From the NCBI GenBank assembly GCA_910587495.1, contig CAJUMT010000061.1, positions 1 through 16,956 on the forward strand: 16,956 bases of DNA. Reading direction: 5' to 3'. Below, in pieces: positions 15,220 through 16,956 of this stretch. This DNA is from an uncultured Lachnospiraceae bacterium. GTDB taxonomy: Bacteria > Bacillota_A > Clostridia > Lachnospirales > Lachnospiraceae. The notes beneath the pieces were generated by a model. It saw only the letters and a program-made list of their open reading frames with translations. It was not told where the DNA came from and made no database searches. A program made the position numbers and the translations under genes. Numbering within the stretch: the stretch's first letter is position 1; every line of letters begins with the position of its first letter.

Positions 15220-16128
15220 ATGAAACAGATGAAGAATAATATTATGCTGCTTTTGACGGCTTTGATCTGGGGCTGCGCGTTTGTGGCGCAGAGTGTAGGC
15301 ATGGAATATGTAGGCCCGTTTACGTTTAATTCCGTAAGGTGTATTCTGGGAAGCATTGTACTGATCCCCGTTATCTTTTTGATGGACGGTATGAAGAAGA
15401 GGGGCGGCATGAGCGAAGCGGATATAAAAAAGGAACGCGGAGATACAAGGACGCTTTTAGCAGGCGGGATCTGCTGCGGCGTGGTTCTGGCGGCGGCCAG
15501 CAGCTTGCAGCAATTCGGCATTCAGTTTACTACGGTGGGAAAAGCGGGGTTTATCACGGCCATGTATATCGTCCTCGTTCCGATTTTAGGCGTTTTTCTT
15601 GGGAAAAAGCTGCGCCCGCTGATCCTTTTATGTGTGGGGATCGCTGTCACAGGGCTTTATTTTTTGTGTATGACGGAGAAGCTGACGCTGGGCTTTGGAG
15701 ATCTTTTGGTACTTTTGTGTGCCTTTGTATTTTCCATACATATTTTGGTTATTGACCATTTTTCCCCGTTGGTGGACGGCGTGTACATGTCCGCGATCCA
15801 GTTCTTAACAGCCGGGATTGTCTGCGCGGTGCCCATGCTGATCTGGGAGCATCCTGCGATGAGCAGTATTCTCGAAGCGTGGATGCCGGTTCTGTATGCG
15901 GGAATCATGTCTTGCGGCGTGGCTTACACTCTGCAGATCCTGGGGCAGAAGAATGCAGATCCCGCGGTGGCGTCATTGCTCCTTAGTTTGGAATCCGTAT
16001 TTTCTGTGCTGGCGGGCTGGGTGATCTTAGGGCAGGGCTTAAGCGGGAAAGAACTGTTCGGGTGTGTGCTGATGTTTGCGGCGATCCTGTTGGCACAGAT
16101 GCCGCAGAAGAAGCGGAAAACAGAATAG
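15220..16128 (+). CDS. EamA/DMT-family membrane transporter
   Basis: Integral membrane protein of the drug/metabolite transporter superfamily (about 302 residues, 10 predicted membrane helices in two EamA halves). The ATG at 15220 follows an AGGAGG at 15204-15209; an in-frame TTG at 15199 lies before this site and is less likely. Features typical of the family: the head NNIMLLLTALIWGCAFVAQ, the RCILGSIVLIPVIFLM helix pair, LQQFGIQFTTVGKAGFITAMY at the end of half one, and PAVASLLLSLESVFSVLAGW in half two. Substrates of DMT proteins vary (amino acids, nucleotide sugars, drugs) and cannot be named here. The gene stands alone, with a hairpin after it shared with nfo. Confidence 0.93.
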   Translation: MKQMKNNIMLLLTALIWGCAFVAQSVGMEYVGPFTFNSVRCILGSIVLIPVIFLMDGMKKRGGMSEADIKKERGDTRTLLAGGICCGVVLAAASSLQQFGIQFTTVGKAGFITAMYIVLVPILGVFLGKKLRPLILLCVGIAVTGLYFLCMTEKLTLGFGDLLVLLCAFVFSIHILVIDHFSPLVDGVYMSAIQFLTAGIVCAVPMLIWEHPAMSSILEAWMPVLYAGIMSCGVAYTLQILGQKNADPAVASLLLSLESVFSVLAGWVILGQGLSGKELFGCVLMFAAILLAQMPQKKRKTE

Positions 16129-16136
16129 ATAAAACT

Positions 16137-16163
16137 CAGGCAGCGCATGAAATGCGCTGCCTG
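16137..16163. terminator. Perfect hairpin between convergent eamA-like gene and nfo
   Basis: CAGGCAGCGCAT (16137-16148) is followed by GAA and its exact complement ATGCGCTGCCTG (16152-16163): 12 pairs. AAAA precedes it at 16131-16134; only a weak T-rich run (TATTGATTATT) follows. Its place between two convergent stops (16128 and 16170) suggests it ends both transcripts. Confidence 0.8.
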
Positions 16164-16169
16164 TATTGA

Positions 16170-16956
16170 TTATTCCGGCGCATGCGCTCGCAGCATGGCA
16201 ATCTCTTCTTTGTAGGGGGCTCGCGTGTTTTTTGGATCGCCGTCGATCGGAACCCAGGGCGTTTCCAGTATTTTTGGCACGTCCGCGAAATCCGGATGGT
16301 GGACGATGCGATGCAAAGCTTCGAACCCGATATGCCCTTTCCCTAGATTTTCATGCCTGTCCTTGGCGGCGCCGCGGGGGTTTTTGCTGTCATTGATATG
16401 GAAAACGGCGATCTGGTCTTTTCCGAGTACCTGATCGAAGCGCTCCATGACTCCTTCAAAATCTTCTATAATATCATAACCGCTGTCGTGGGTATGGCAA
16501 GTATCAAAGCACACCCGCAGGCGGTCTTTTTTTGCCACGCCGTCATAGATGGCGGCAAGTTCCTCGAAGGTGCGTCCGATTTCGGAACCTTTACCTGCCA
16601 TGGTTTCCAGAGCGATCAGGCAGTCCGTATCGTCTGTCAGGACTTCATTGAGGCCTTTTATGATGGAAGCCGTTCCGGTTTCCACGCCCGCCCCTACATG
16701 CGCGCCTGGATGGAGGACAAGGATGCGGCTTCCCATGGCGGAGGCGCGCGTAAGTTCCAGCTTCAGGAAATTGACAGCCAGTTCATATGTTTCCGGTTTT
16801 ACCGTATTGGCCAGGTTGATGATATACGGAGCGTGTACGATAAATTCCTGTATTCCCTTTTCTTTCATCAGAGCCTGCGCAGCCTCAATATTCAGTTCGC
16901 TGATTTCTTTGCGTCTCGTATTCTGCGGCGCGCCTGTATAGAGCATAAAAGTATTG
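16170..16956 (-). CDS. nfo: Endonuclease IV (deoxyribonuclease IV), N-terminus outside window
   Basis: Zinc-dependent AP endonuclease that cuts DNA 5' to abasic sites in base-excision repair. About 261 codons are present; the frame continues past the window end, reading N-T-F-M-L-Y-T-G-A-P-Q-N-T, so roughly 30 residues are missing compared with the usual 280-300. Family signatures follow in order: VHAPYIINLA (metal His), LVLHPGAHVG, ALETMAGKGSEIG (metal Glu), VCFDTCHTHDSGYD, FHINDSKNPRG with DRHENLGKGHIG, and ILETPW (metal Glu). All expected metal ligands visible in this part are kept. It runs toward the EamA-like gene and shares its hairpin terminator. Confidence 0.95.
   Translation of the reverse strand, partial: NTFMLYTGAPQNTRRKEISELNIEAAQALMKEKGIQEFIVHAPYIINLANTVKPETYELAVNFLKLELTRASAMGSRILVLHPGAHVGAGVETGTASIIKGLNEVLTDDTDCLIALETMAGKGSEIGRTFEELAAIYDGVAKKDRLRVCFDTCHTHDSGYDIIEDFEGVMERFDQVLGKDQIAVFHINDSKNPRGAAKDRHENLGKGHIGFEALHRIVHHPDFADVPKILETPWVPIDGDPKNTRAPYKEEIAMLRAHAPE

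Overview
The window looks like a chromosomal stretch from a low-to-moderate GC gut Firmicute, most likely a Clostridia member of the Lachnospiraceae type. This is inferred from strong AGGAGG ribosome sites, LPxTG surface proteins with fibro-slime and isopeptide-pilin domains, the Rpn-like protein with an EGREEGREKG tail, and tight coupling of genes. No rRNA, tRNA, CRISPR array or complete insertion sequence was seen. Species cannot be fixed from the sequence alone.

Positions 1-12672 (+ strand) hold a surface-fibre locus. It starts inside a very large LPETG adhesin (N-terminus beyond the window edge), followed by a major LPSTG pilin (3801-5762). After a short GC-rich structured leader with a possible promoter comes a closely packed operon (5952-11772): class C sortase, a minor pilin without any wall anchor, two proteins with SipW/TasA-type signal peptides, two membrane-tailed surface proteins, and a SipW-like (ER-type, Ser/His/Asp) signal peptidase. 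A large hairpin over the signal peptidase stop codon separates it from a class B sortase (11867-12625), and a likely bidirectional terminator ends the locus. The likely division of labour (inference): the class C sortase polymerises LPSTG pilin and adds the LPETG tip adhesin; SipW trims the TasA/camelysin-like precursors; the class B sortase anchors or links subunits, perhaps those with the unusual tail motifs VMTGD or DEDVPLAN.

Positions 12722-15195 form an accessory stretch: a minus-strand Rpn/PD-(D/E)XK-like protein, a 500-base AT-rich gap with inverted repeats, opposing promoters and a remnant resembling the C-terminal half of a YefM/Phd antitoxin, then an sce7726-family nuclease-like gene followed by only the first part of its usual partner sce7725. 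It reads as a decayed defence or mobile islet.

Positions 15220-16956 return to housekeeping genes: an EamA/DMT-type membrane transporter and, converging on it across a perfect hairpin, endonuclease IV (nfo), cut by the window end.

The most notable points are the mixed sortase-pilus plus SipW/TasA-type locus, a minor pilin that keeps the W and K of the pilin motif but has no sorting signal, the period-22 HxH/Cys-Cys repeats and poly-A tract of the adhesin, the base-composition break inside the adhesin gene, and the decayed sce7725/sce7726 pair.
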